A stretch of DNA of 64,000 nt from Xanthobacter oligotrophicus (GCF_008364685.1 NZ_VTTL01000003.1:248001-312000); one strand, 5' to 3'. Shown: positions 42,494-50,873, counted from the stretch's first letter. The notes: a model not told the origin generated them from the letters alone. Translations and numbers: made by a program.

Positions 42494-43051
42494 TTACTTG
42501 GCCGAATGGGAATGATCGTGGCCGCTGCCCTCGGCGGCGATGGCGTCCACATTGTATTTCACCGCGACTTTGCCGGCCTTCTCGAAGGTCAGGGTCCCGT
42601 CGATCACCGCCCCCTGCTTCAGCGGCTGCTTCAAGCCGAAGAACATGATGTGGTACGAGCCGGGCTTCAGCGCCACGCTGCCGCCGGCGGGGATGACGAG
42701 GCCGTCCGACAGGGGACGCATGGTCATGACACCATCCTTCACGGCCATCTCGTGGATCTCCACGCGCTCGGCCACATCGGAGGCCGCCGACACCAGGCGA
42801 TCCGGCGCGGAGCCGGTGTTCTTCAAGGTCAGATAGCCGGCACCCACCGTGGCGCCGCCCGGCGTCGCCCGGGACCACGGGTGGTCGATCTCGATGGCTC
42901 CGGCCTTGAATTCGTGCGCCAGCAGCGTCTGCACCGACAGCACCAGGACGAAGGCGGCGAAGACCAAGGCCGCAAGGATTTCTTCCGCAAAGGGACGATA
43001 GGGCGCGCGGGTATTGGCGCTGCCCTTGAGAAGGCGCGTGAGGCTGGACAT
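42494..43051 (-). CDS. PCuAC periplasmic copper(I) chaperone with membrane anchor
   Basis: 185 residues. An N-terminal hydrophobic segment near 35-52 anchors or exports it. The domain has the copper motif HEMAVKDGVMTMRP and then SYHIMF (His-Met-x10-Met ... His-x-Met). The tail GSGHDHSHSAK adds histidines. PCuAC delivers Cu(I) to cytochrome oxidase or CopC. It is closely similar to the product of the gene at 44024, including HEFKAG and DHPWSRATPGGA. ATG 43051 has GGAG seven bases upstream. The long cytoplasmic N-terminal stretch of about 34 residues is absent from its paralog. Confidence 0.92.
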   Translation of the reverse strand: MSSLTRLLKGSANTRAPYRPFAEEILAALVFAAFVLVLSVQTLLAHEFKAGAIEIDHPWSRATPGGATVGAGYLTLKNTGSAPDRLVSAASDVAERVEIHEMAVKDGVMTMRPLSDGLVIPAGGSVALKPGSYHIMFFGLKQPLKQGAVIDGTLTFEKAGKVAVKYNVDAIAAEGSGHDHSHSAK

Positions 43052-43141
43052 GGCAAAGCTCCATTGACGAAGCCGCATCCCGGGACCGGGAGCGGAAACA
43101 CGGACGGGAAACGGATCGAAGACCCTGCCGGGGCAGGACGT

Positions 43142-43537
43142 TCAGACCGTGCCGGGAGGAGCCCTGGGAAGACCGGGTGAAGCGCCGTGCGCCGATCGCC
43201 GGACCGCGCGGGGCGAGGCGGAGGCCGTGTCGGCCACCACCAGCACCGGGTGCCGGACAAGGTTCCAGGCGGCCGGCGGCGGGGCAGCGCCGGGCCCGAA
43301 CATGGAGCAGCCGAGCACGCAGCAAGACAGGCTCTGGTGGGGCGGGAGCGCGCCATTGTCCGGTGGCACCATTGCCCCATGGGCGGACGGACCGCACATG
43401 GCCGTGGCGATCGGATCGAGGCCGAACGATGCCGCATGGGCGCCGCCGGCGATCCCCGTGACCAGCACCTGCAGGACGAGCAGATAGGCCGCAGCGACTG
43501 CGGTCCAGGCTCTCCAGGCGGGATGGGGGATGGTCAC
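43142..43537 (-). CDS. Second DUF2946 protein
   Basis: 131 residues from GTG 43537. An N-terminal hydrophobic segment (AVAAAYLLVLQVLVTGIAGG) precedes a cysteine region with SLSCCVLGCSMFG, and the tail is proline-rich. It is a distant relative of the protein at 38980 and starts the PCuAC-CopCD operon. It presumably binds copper in the periplasm; the family's function is unproven. Confidence 0.75.
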   Translation of the reverse strand: MTIPHPAWRAWTAVAAAYLLVLQVLVTGIAGGAHAASFGLDPIATAMCGPSAHGAMVPPDNGALPPHQSLSCCVLGCSMFGPGAAPPPAAWNLVRHPVLVVADTASASPRAVRRSAHGASPGLPRAPPGTV

Positions 43538-43590
43538 GAAGCCATGGCCTTTATCGAGAAACGCGGCACGTCACCCTGCCGCCCATGCTG

Positions 43591-43647
43591 CACCTTGTAG
43601 AGGCCGCGCGTCGCATCTTGCGATGCGTCCCGCGGCCACACAAGGTG
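43591..43647. promoter_or_regulatory. Long three-tier dyad upstream of the copper operon
   Basis: CACCTTGT / ACAAGGTG, GGCCGCG / CGCGGCC and CGCATC / GATGCG nest into one hairpin of 21 paired bases around a TTGC loop. It lies about 55-110 bases before the DUF2946 start codon on the minus strand, so it could be a 5' leader structure; on the plus strand there is no upstream gene to terminate. Confidence 0.6.
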
Positions 43648-43679
43648 TCCACCGACGCGAGGCGATCGGCGCCATTAAA

Positions 43680-43770
43680 CACAAAAATGTACAGTTAATT
43701 CAATCAATAACACATGATCACAGTTTTATAAATTGAATCACTATATTATATCGACTAAATCGCAAGAGCG
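43680..43770. promoter_or_regulatory. A+T-rich divergent promoter region of the copper genes
   Basis: An unusually A+T-rich block in this G+C-rich genome, between the two divergent copper operons. It includes AATTCAATC and AATTGAATC, an ATTCAAT/ATTGAAT inverted pair about 38 bases apart, and TGATCA in the middle. Promoters for one or both operons are likely here; the regulator is not identifiable. Confidence 0.45.
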
Positions 43771-44023
43771 CTGCATGCGCGCCCAAGCGGACCATCCCGT
43801 CGCAGCTCTGCTGCGGGGCAGCGGAAACTGCGCGCGTGCTCCGTGCGCGCCATGGGTTGCCGATCTCCGTCAGTTCGGGCTGCTTGGGAAGACGGATCCC
43901 GGCGCGTCATGGGGCGATCCGAGGGGTGGCTCCGGCCGCCCACCCAATTCTCGCCCAAACGCGCGTGCCAGCTTGAACCTGCCCCGCCGGGAAGCCTGCG
44001 GCGGCCAATCTCAGGAGTTTTCC

Positions 44024-44533
44024 ATGTCCACGAGCTTTCCGTCCCGGCGTGGCGTCCTGGCTGCGGCGGCCTTGGCTGCCGGCGCGCTGATCCTGACCGC
44101 CCAGGCGCCCATGGCGCATGAGTTCAAGGCAGGCTCCATCGAGGTCGACCATCCCTGGTCCCGCGCCACGCCCGGCGGCGCATCCGTCGCGGCCGGCTAC
44201 CTGACGCTCAAGAACACGGGCACGGCGCCGGACCGGCTGGTCTCAGTCACCGCCCCCTTCGCCGGCAAGGTGGAACTCCACGAGATGGCGGTGAAGGATG
44301 GGGTGATGACCATGCGGCCCCTGCCGGACGGCGTCGCCATCCCCGCCGGCGGCACCGTGGCCCTGAAGCCCGGCTCGTACCACATCATGTTCCTCAACCT
44401 GAAGGAGCCCCTGAAGGAAGGCGCCAAGGTGGACGGCACGCTGACCTTCGAGAAGGCCGGCACCGTCGCGGTCCAGTTCCAGGTGGAGAGTGTCGGCGCG
44501 TCCGAAAGCGGGCATTCCCACAAGAGCCATTGA
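44024..44533 (+). CDS. PCuAC periplasmic copper(I) chaperone, second copy
   Basis: 169 residues. A Tat-like or Sec signal (SRRGVLAAAALAAGALILTA, cleavage near MA-HEF) is followed by the PCuAC domain with LHEMAVKDGVMTMRP and SYHIMF and a histidine tail GHSHKSH. AGGAG lies six bases before ATG 44024; the longer open frame upstream covers the promoter region and is not coding. It is a paralog of the gene at 42494 and is transcribed the other way from a shared regulatory region. Confidence 0.93.
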   Translation: MSTSFPSRRGVLAAAALAAGALILTAQAPMAHEFKAGSIEVDHPWSRATPGGASVAAGYLTLKNTGTAPDRLVSVTAPFAGKVELHEMAVKDGVMTMRPLPDGVAIPAGGTVALKPGSYHIMFLNLKEPLKEGAKVDGTLTFEKAGTVAVQFQVESVGASESGHSHKSH

Positions 44534-44547
44534 GCTTGAAGGCGAAT

Positions 44548-44571
44548 CCCGGACCACTACGCTGGTCCGGG
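44548..44571. repeat. REP-like hairpin after the PCuAC gene
   Basis: CCCGGACCA and TGGTCCGGG form a perfect 9-bp stem with a CTACGC loop, 14 bases after the stop codon. CGCTGGTCCGGGG also occurs in the hairpin at 12811-12851, pointing to a dispersed palindromic family. It may act as a terminator. Confidence 0.65.
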
Positions 44572-44622
44572 GCCCGCCGTCGTGAGCGAGCAAGGGCGCA
44601 GCCAAACGCATTCCAGATATGC

Positions 44623-44650
44623 ACGCATACAATATTGTTATTGTATGCGT
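44623..44650. promoter_or_regulatory. Perfect 11-bp inverted repeat, probable MocR operator
   Basis: ACGCATACAAT and ATTGTATGCGT are perfect inverted copies 6 bases apart, 26 bases before the DUF983 start. The half-site ATTGTA(T/C)GC recurs at 46641-46649 next to the MocR regulator gene. Confidence 0.65.
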
Positions 44651-44675
44651 GACGCAGTATCGTCCATCCAACCTC

Positions 44676-45107
44676 ATGGACGAAACGAGCCCTGTCATGT
44701 CCGCCGAGCACTGGCCCCCGCTCTCCCCGCTTCAGACCGGCCTTCATGGCCGCTGCCCCCGCTGCGGCCAGGGGCATCTGTTCAACGGCTTCCTCACCCT
44801 GCGCCCCTCCTGCGAGGCGTGCGGCCTGGATTATGGCTTTGCCGACCCCGCGGACGGCCCGGCGTTTTTCGTGATGATGTTCGTCTGCATCCCGGCGGTG
44901 ATCTTCGGCCTGTGGCTGGAAATGGCCTATGAGCCGCCCATGTGGGTGCATTTCGTCACCACCCTGCCGCTCATTCTTTTGAGCTGCATCCCGCCCCTGC
45001 GGCCGCTGAAGGGATGGCTCGTGGCCTCCCAGTTCTTCTACAAGGCAGAGGAAGGCCAACGCGTGACGACGCAGGACGAAGCCGCCACGCCCCGGCCGCT
45101 GCCCTGA
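44676..45107 (+). CDS. DUF983 membrane protein
   Basis: 143 residues from ATG 44676 (44697 is also possible). A zinc ribbon GRCPRCGQGHLFN ... CEACGLDY is followed by two membrane helices (FFVMMFVCIPAVIFGLWLEM and VHFVTTLPLILLSCI). DUF983 genes are widespread in alphaproteobacteria, often near cytochrome oxidase assembly genes, which fits the copper neighbourhood, but the function is unknown. The palindrome upstream suggests control by the MocR-type regulator encoded at 45227. Confidence 0.85.
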   Translation: MDETSPVMSAEHWPPLSPLQTGLHGRCPRCGQGHLFNGFLTLRPSCEACGLDYGFADPADGPAFFVMMFVCIPAVIFGLWLEMAYEPPMWVHFVTTLPLILLSCIPPLRPLKGWLVASQFFYKAEEGQRVTTQDEAATPRPLP

Positions 45108-45111
45108 GCCC

Positions 45112-45220
45112 CTAGAGCAATTTTCGCTCGCCCTGGCTCGCGCTAATCGCTCTAGAGCCTTGTATCAACGCGCTTTCTTCACGCGAACCGGTATCCACTT
45201 CGCTCGAAAACGCTCTAGGC
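45112..45220. repeat. Dispersed Hyphomicrobiales intergenic palindromic repeat
   Basis: The block is bounded by CTAGAGC and GCTCTAG and contains ACGCGAACCGGTATCCACTT and TTCGCTCGAAAACGCTCTAG. I recognise these as the family of repeats found at hundreds of intergenic sites in this order. It lies between the convergent DUF983 and MocR genes and has no coding capacity. Confidence 0.75.
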
Positions 45221-45226
45221 AGAGCC

Positions 45227-46609
45227 TCAGACCACCCCGTCCTGATAGCGTTCGTGCAGGGTGCTCATGATGGCGGCAAGTTTCTCCAGCGCCGCCTTGA
45301 GCCTTGCCCGGTCCGGAACGCCACCGATGGAGATGCGCACCGCGTCCGGCGCGCGGGCCTCGACGCTGAAGGCGTCCGATGCCGTGACCCCCAGCCCCTC
45401 GCGCCGCGCCGCCTCCACCAGGCGATAGCGGTCCCAATGCGCCGGCAGGGGTTGCCACAGGTGCAATCCGTTGCGGTGCGACCGGGCCGAGGGAAACAGG
45501 TGCCGGGCCATCTCCTGCCGGGCGGCGGCCTCCTCGCGCACGCCCTTGAGCAGATGGGCCGCCTCGCCGCTGCGGATCCAGTCCGTCGCCAGAGCCGTCA
45601 TCAGAGGGGCCGGCATCAGCACATGGGCCCTCAGGGCGCCGACCAATGCATCCGGTGCGGTGCCGTCCGGCACCACCACGAAGGCCGTGCGCAGGCCGGG
45701 CGTGAGCACCTTCGACAGGGTGGAGACGTAATAAATGCGCTCCGGCGCCAGCGTGGCGATGGGCGGCGGCGCCTCCGGCGCCAGCAGGGCGTAGGGGTCG
45801 TCCTCGATGATCGTGAGATCGAGCGCCGACGCCACGCGGGCGAGCGCGATCCGCCGCGCCGGGGAAAGGGTCACCGCGGTGGGGTTCTGGATGGTGGGGG
45901 TGAGGCAGAACACCCGCGCCCCATGGCTCCGCGCCGCCTGTTCGAGACCATCCGGCAGCGGCCCGTCCGCGTCCGCGGGCACGGCAACGGGGCGCACCTG
46001 CCAATGTCGCGCCGCCGCCAGCAGGCCGGGATAGGCGAGCGGCTCCGTGAGGATAACGCCCTCGCGGCCGACCAGGCTTCCGATCAGGGCCGACAGCGCC
46101 GACTGCGCGCCGGGGGCCACCACCAGCCGCTGCGGATCCACCGGGCCCAGCAGCGGTTCGAGCCACGCGGCGGCGGCCATCCGGTCCGCCAGGGAGCCGG
46201 CGCCCACATGATAGCTCATGAGCAGGTTGGAATCGGCGCGCGCCAGCACTGAGCTGATGCCCCGCTGCATGAGGTCCGCCAGCCGTATCCCCTTGGGGGC
46301 CGGCGGAATGTTCATGCTGAGGTCGAGCAACGGCCCGCCCGGCTCCCTTCGGACCGCGATGAAAGAGCCGCGCCCCGTCACCGCATCGATCAGGTTGCGC
46401 CGCCGTGCCTCGGCATAGGCGCGGGTGACGGTGGTCAGGTCCACGCCCAATTGGTCGGCCAGCTTGCGCTGCGGCGGCAGGCGGTCGCCGGGACGCAGCC
46501 GGCCGGCGGCGACGGCCTCGGCGACCAGATCCACGATCTGCAGGTAGCGCAGCCCGCCTGCCGGATCGAGCGGGCGGATCCACGGCGCCGTCCTGTCTCC
46601 CCCCGCCAT
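45227..46609 (-). CDS. MocR/PdxR-type transcription regulator (GntR HTH plus aminotransferase fold)
   Basis: 460 residues from ATG 46609. The N-terminal winged HTH (about 20-85, LPPQRKLADQLGVDLTTVTRAY) is followed by a class I aminotransferase-like domain with IIEDDPYALL and the PLP-lysine motif SKVLTPGLR. These regulators sense PLP or an amino compound and bind paired sites near their own promoter. A TTG at 46651 would extend the frame through the operator, so the ATG is preferred. Two matching candidate sites lie at its own start and before the DUF983 gene. Confidence 0.92.
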   Translation of the reverse strand: MAGGDRTAPWIRPLDPAGGLRYLQIVDLVAEAVAAGRLRPGDRLPPQRKLADQLGVDLTTVTRAYAEARRRNLIDAVTGRGSFIAVRREPGGPLLDLSMNIPPAPKGIRLADLMQRGISSVLARADSNLLMSYHVGAGSLADRMAAAAWLEPLLGPVDPQRLVVAPGAQSALSALIGSLVGREGVILTEPLAYPGLLAAARHWQVRPVAVPADADGPLPDGLEQAARSHGARVFCLTPTIQNPTAVTLSPARRIALARVASALDLTIIEDDPYALLAPEAPPPIATLAPERIYYVSTLSKVLTPGLRTAFVVVPDGTAPDALVGALRAHVLMPAPLMTALATDWIRSGEAAHLLKGVREEAAARQEMARHLFPSARSHRNGLHLWQPLPAHWDRYRLVEAARREGLGVTASDAFSVEARAPDAVRISIGGVPDRARLKAALEKLAAIMSTLHERYQDGVV

Positions 46610-46626
46610 GGCAGCCCCCGCGAGCC

Positions 46627-46647
46627 ATACAATCTCAGATATTGTAC
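46627..46647. promoter_or_regulatory. Candidate autoregulatory MocR operator
   Basis: ATACAAT and ATTGTAC face each other across 7 bases, 18 bases before the regulator's ATG. It matches the half-sites of the perfect palindrome at 44623-44650. Confidence 0.55.
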
Positions 46648-46682
46648 GCAAACATTAGCCGCTGCGCCCCAGGTAGGGCAAT

Positions 46683-46715
46683 GCCGTTCCGGGCGAGGTC
46701 AACGCCCGGAACGGC
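46683..46715. terminator. Hairpin after ftsY
   Basis: GCCGTTCCGGGCG and CGCCCGGAACGGC form a perfect 13-bp stem with a 7-base loop, five bases past the ftsY stop. There is no T-run, but position and strength suggest the end of the dapF-mtaB-ftsY transcript. Confidence 0.75.
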
Positions 46716-46720
46716 CGCCC

Positions 46721-48661
46721 TCAGTTCAGCCCGGCGATGGCGCGGGCGAAGTCCCGGGCGGCGAAGGGCTGGAGGTCCTCGGCCGCCTCGCCCACGCCGA
46801 TCAGGTGCACCGGCAGCTTGTGCTTGGCGGCGATGGCCACCAGGATGCCGCCCCGCGCGGTGCCGTCGAGCTTGGTCATGACCAGCCCGGTCACCCCGGC
46901 GATGCGGGTGAAGGCCTCCACCTGCGACAGCGCGTTCTGGCCCACCGTGGCGTCGAGCACCAGCAGCACCGCGTGGGGCGCCGAGGGCTCCAGCTTCTTG
47001 ATGACGCGCACCACCTTCTCCAGTTCCGCCATCAGCTCGGTGCGGTTCTGGAGGCGACCGGCGGTGTCCACCATGAGGATGTCGGCCCCGGTCGCGCGCG
47101 CCTCCACCACCGCCTCATGGGCCACGCCGGCGGCATCCGAGCCCTGCTCGCGGGCGATGACGGTGGCCCCGGAGCGGGCACCCCACACCTTGAGCTGCTC
47201 GATGGCGGCGGCACGGAAGGTGTCGCCGGCGGCGAGCACCACCTTTTTGCCCTCGGTGCGCCACTGGGCGGCGAGCTTGCCGATGGTGGTGGTCTTGCCG
47301 GAACCGTTCACCCCCACCATCAGCACCACGAAGGGCTTGTGCGCCGTGTCCACCACCAGCGGCTGCGCCACGGGAATGAGGATGCGCTCCACCTCCTCCG
47401 CGATGAGGCGCTTCACCTCCTCGGGCGAGATCATCTTGTCGTGCCGGCCCTTGCCCACGGTTTCCACGATGCGCATGGAGGTCTCCACGCCGAGGTCCGC
47501 GCGGATGAGCACGTCCTCCAACTCTTCCAGCGTATCGGCATCGAGCTTGCGCTTGGAGACAAGGTCGGTGATGCCCTGACCGAGATTGGATGCGGTACGG
47601 GCGAGGCCCTCGGCGAGACGGCTCCAAAAGCCCTTCTTCGCCGGCTGCGGCTCGCTCCCCACCGGAGCCGGCGCGACGGCGAAAGACTCGGCGGCCGGGA
47701 GGACGGCTTCCGTCGCCTCCACGGGGGGCAGATCGACAGGCAGGGGTCCGGCAACCGGCGGAGTCTCCAGAAGGGCTTGCGCATCCGGCGTGGGCGGCAG
47801 CGGCTCGGCTTCGAGTACAACCGCAGGCGCTTCAGACTGAGCCACGAAGGCGGGAGCGCCTGCGATCGCCGCGGCCTCGGCCGGAAGCTGCTGCGGCACA
47901 TCGGCCGGCGCAGGCTCGACGGTGGCAGGCGGGGCCTCGGGCGTGGACTCGGGCTCGGCCGCAAAAATGGGGGCTTCGAGAACAGGCGCTTGTTCGGGCG
48001 GCGCTGCAAAGGCAGGCGTGCCGGTTTCCACGCTCTCGGATGCGATGGCCTGCGAAGCTTCAGCGTCCGGCGCCTTGGGCTCCGGCTCGACCACAGGAAC
48101 CGGAACCGGTTCGGGCGTCGATTCAGCCACGACTGGAGTGGCAAGCACTTCGACGGGCGGGACCGGGAAGGCGGGCGCACCGCCGGCCTCGATGCCATCC
48201 GCCGGAACCGGCGGAGCGACTTCGACGGCAATCCGCGCCTCCACCAGGGGCTCCAAGGTGGGGACCGTCGGCTGTTCGATCGGCGCGCCGAAGGCGGGGC
48301 CGGCTGTGGGAGCCACGGCTTCCGCCGGGACCTCCTCCACCAGGACCTTGGGCAGCACCTCGGCCACCGGCGCGGGCACCGCTTCGGGGACGGCTTCGGC
48401 CGCAGGGGCAGGCGGCACATCGGCGGGGGCAAACGGGGCGGAGGCGGGCGTCGGGGAAGCAGGCTCGCCGGCCGCTGCGGGAGCATCGCCCGACGGTACG
48501 GGAGCGGCCTCGCGTGCCTCTTCAGCCGGCGCGCCAGCCTCCTGCGGGGTGTCGTGGGTGAAGCGCGGGACGGGGTCCTCGAAGCCGGACTTCAGCCAGC
48601 CCCACAAGCCGCGCTTCTTCTTCTGCGCGTCGGCGGGGGAATTCCGGTCGTTGTCGCTCAT
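46721..48661 (-). CDS. ftsY: Signal recognition particle receptor FtsY
   Basis: 646 residues, about twice the length of the conserved NG core. The first 330 residues are a Pro/Ala/Glu-rich, probably disordered acidic region beginning with a basic KKKRGLWGWLKSG amphipathic stretch for membrane contact. The N domain starts near 340 and the GTPase domain follows: GVNGSGKTTTIGKLA, DTFRAAA, DTAGR and TKLDGTARGG are intact. It docks SRP-ribosome complexes at the inner membrane. It is the third gene of dapF-mtaB-ftsY, 26 bases after mtaB. Confidence 0.97.
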   Translation of the reverse strand: MSDNDRNSPADAQKKKRGLWGWLKSGFEDPVPRFTHDTPQEAGAPAEEAREAAPVPSGDAPAAAGEPASPTPASAPFAPADVPPAPAAEAVPEAVPAPVAEVLPKVLVEEVPAEAVAPTAGPAFGAPIEQPTVPTLEPLVEARIAVEVAPPVPADGIEAGGAPAFPVPPVEVLATPVVAESTPEPVPVPVVEPEPKAPDAEASQAIASESVETGTPAFAAPPEQAPVLEAPIFAAEPESTPEAPPATVEPAPADVPQQLPAEAAAIAGAPAFVAQSEAPAVVLEAEPLPPTPDAQALLETPPVAGPLPVDLPPVEATEAVLPAAESFAVAPAPVGSEPQPAKKGFWSRLAEGLARTASNLGQGITDLVSKRKLDADTLEELEDVLIRADLGVETSMRIVETVGKGRHDKMISPEEVKRLIAEEVERILIPVAQPLVVDTAHKPFVVLMVGVNGSGKTTTIGKLAAQWRTEGKKVVLAAGDTFRAAAIEQLKVWGARSGATVIAREQGSDAAGVAHEAVVEARATGADILMVDTAGRLQNRTELMAELEKVVRVIKKLEPSAPHAVLLVLDATVGQNALSQVEAFTRIAGVTGLVMTKLDGTARGGILVAIAAKHKLPVHLIGVGEAAEDLQPFAARDFARAIAGLN

Positions 48662-48687
48662 GGCTCAGGCCGTTCCTTGAAGAGGGG

Positions 48688-50001
48688 TCACGCCGCGATG
48701 AGGCGCGCGCCGTCATGTCCGGCGATGCGCAGCGCCGTGAGGCTGCCGCGCTCGGCCGGCCATGTCAGCCGCACCGGGGTAAAATGTTCCGTATGGCCGC
48801 GTCCGCCGGCCTCCACCAGCACCTGCCGGCGCCGGCCCACCTCGCCCGAGAGATGGCGGCGCAGCAGCTCGGCGGCGGTCTCGCGCAGCCGGCGCGCGCG
48901 CTCCGCCACCACGCCGGCGGGAAGCTGCGGCATGCGGGCGGCGGCGGTGCCGGGCCGCGCCGAGAACGGGAAGACGTGGACGAAGGCAAGGCCAGCCTCG
49001 TCGAGGAAGGCGCGGGTGGCGCGGGCCTGTTCCTCGGTCTCGGTGGGAAAACCGGCGATGATGTCGGCGCCCAGCACCACGTCCGGCCGTGCCCGGCGCA
49101 AGGCGGCGATGAAATCCAGCGCCTGCGCGCGGGAATGCCGCCGCTTCATGCGCTTCAGGATGAGGTCGTCGCCGGCCTGCAGGGAGAGGTGGAGATGCGG
49201 CATCAGCCGCTCTTCCTCAGCCAGCGCCCGCATCAGTTCGTCGTCGGCCTCCACCGCGTCGATGGAGGAGAGGCGCAGGCGGGCAAGATCCGGCACGCCG
49301 TGAAGCACCGCGCGCACCAGCCGGCCCAGGGTGGGCGCGCTAGGCAGGTCGGCGCCATAGGCGGTGAGGTCCACGCCGGTGAGCACCACCTCGCGGTGGC
49401 CGTTCGCCACCAGCCGCCGCACCTGATCCACCACTGCGCCCATGGCCACGCTGCGCGAAGGGCCACGGCCGAAGGGGATGATGCAGAAGGTGCAGCGGTG
49501 GTCGCAGCCGTTCTGCACCTCCACGAAAGCGCGGGTGTGCCCCTCGAACCGGTCGGCGAGGTGGGGGGTGGCCGCGCGCACCGCCGAAATGTCCTGCACC
49601 CGCACCTTTTCCTCGGCCGCGATGCCGAAATCGAGGGCGGCGCGGGTCGTGGCCCAGGTGGCGGGATGGGTCTTTTCGCCATTGCCCAGCACGAGGTCCA
49701 CCTCGTCCATGCGGGCGAAGGCGTGCGGGTCGGTCTGCGCGGCGCAGCCGGTGACGATGACGCGCAGGTCCGGGTCCTCCCGCCGCGCCCGGCGGATGGC
49801 CTGCCGCGCCTGCCGCACCGCCTCCGCCGTCACGGCGCAGGTGTTGACCACGAGGGTGCGCTCCAGCCCCTCGGCTGTGGCGGCGCGGGCGATGCCGTCA
49901 CCTTCCAGCGCATTGAGCCGGCAGCCGAAGGAGAGGACGCGCACGGCCGTGCCCGGCGCTGCAGGTTCCATGGAAGATGCCGCCACCGATGAAGCCGCCA
50001 T
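48688..50001 (-). CDS. mtaB: tRNA t6A37 methylthiotransferase MtaB
   Basis: 437 residues. The N-terminal MTTase domain has FGCRLN, NTCAVT and VTGCAAQ cysteines for one cluster. The radical-SAM motif CDHRCTFCIIPFGRGPSRS holds the other, and a TRAM-like region ends the chain. It adds a methylthio group to t6A at position 37 of certain tRNAs. Its ATG overlaps the dapF stop by one base in an ATGA arrangement. Confidence 0.95.
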   Translation of the reverse strand: MAASSVAASSMEPAAPGTAVRVLSFGCRLNALEGDGIARAATAEGLERTLVVNTCAVTAEAVRQARQAIRRARREDPDLRVIVTGCAAQTDPHAFARMDEVDLVLGNGEKTHPATWATTRAALDFGIAAEEKVRVQDISAVRAATPHLADRFEGHTRAFVEVQNGCDHRCTFCIIPFGRGPSRSVAMGAVVDQVRRLVANGHREVVLTGVDLTAYGADLPSAPTLGRLVRAVLHGVPDLARLRLSSIDAVEADDELMRALAEEERLMPHLHLSLQAGDDLILKRMKRRHSRAQALDFIAALRRARPDVVLGADIIAGFPTETEEQARATRAFLDEAGLAFVHVFPFSARPGTAAARMPQLPAGVVAERARRLRETAAELLRRHLSGEVGRRRQVLVEAGGRGHTEHFTPVRLTWPAERGSLTALRIAGHDGARLIAA

Positions 50002-50873
50002 CAGGCGGCCTCCTCCAGCATGGCGGGGGAGAGGGTGCCGGAAAACTCGTGCTCCACCGGGCCGGTCATCAGCACGTGGCCGTCGGTCTCGCGCCAGGAA
50101 ATCTCAAGGTCTCCGCCAGGCAGCGTCACGGTCACGGCGCGCCCGGTACGGCCGGTACGGGCGGCGGCAACGCCGGTGGCGCAGGCGGCGGTGCCGCAGG
50201 CGCGGGTGCGCCCGGCGCCGCGCTCCCACACATGCAGCAGGATGCGGTCGGGCGCGGTGAGGCTGGCAAAGGAGATATTGGCGCGCTCGGGAAACAGCGG
50301 ATGATGCTCCAGCGCGGCGCCAAGCTTCTCGACATCCACCGCATCCGCGTCGGGCACGAAGAAAACGGCGTGGGGATTGCCCATGCTCACGAGGCTGGCC
50401 GGCCCCAGCGCCTCGAAGCCGGGGATGATCACCTGCGCCGTATCCCCTACGTCACGGGACAGCGGGATCTCGCGCCAGTTCAAGCGCGGCGCCCCCATGT
50501 CCACCTCCACCTGCCCATCCGGGCGCACAAGGCAGTCCAGAAGGCCGGCTTCGCTCTCGAACAGGGCGTGGGGGGCGCCGGTGCGCTCGGCCTCCAGCGC
50601 GGCGATGCAGCGGGTGCCGTTGCCGCAGGCGGCGGAGATTGAGCCGTCGGAATTCAGGATGCGCACGAAGGCCGCCGTGCCCTCCCGCCGGGGCGGATAG
50701 AGCACCATCGCCTGGTCGAACGGCAGCACGGAGGGACGTGCCAGCGCGCGCGCCGCAGCGGCGGGCACCTCCACGGGATCGGCGCGCAGGTCCAGCACGA
50801 GGATCTCGTTGCCGAGGCCGTTCATCTTGACGAAGGGGCGGTTTGCGAGCGGGTTCACGGCGGGTCGAGCCAC
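50001..50873 (-). CDS. dapF: Diaminopimelate epimerase
   Basis: 290 residues from a GTG. The active-site cysteines are in AACGNGTRC and ACGTAACA, and the start KMNGLGNEILVLDLR is typical. It interconverts LL- and meso-diaminopimelate for lysine and peptidoglycan synthesis. It is the first gene of dapF-mtaB-ftsY. The ATG at MNGLGNE would remove conserved residues, so GTG 50873 was kept. Confidence 0.96.
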   Translation of the reverse strand: MARPAVNPLANRPFVKMNGLGNEILVLDLRADPVEVPAAAARALARPSVLPFDQAMVLYPPRREGTAAFVRILNSDGSISAACGNGTRCIAALEAERTGAPHALFESEAGLLDCLVRPDGQVEVDMGAPRLNWREIPLSRDVGDTAQVIIPGFEALGPASLVSMGNPHAVFFVPDADAVDVEKLGAALEHHPLFPERANISFASLTAPDRILLHVWERGAGRTRACGTAACATGVAAARTGRTGRAVTVTLPGGDLEISWRETDGHVLMTGPVEHEFSGTLSPAMLEEAA

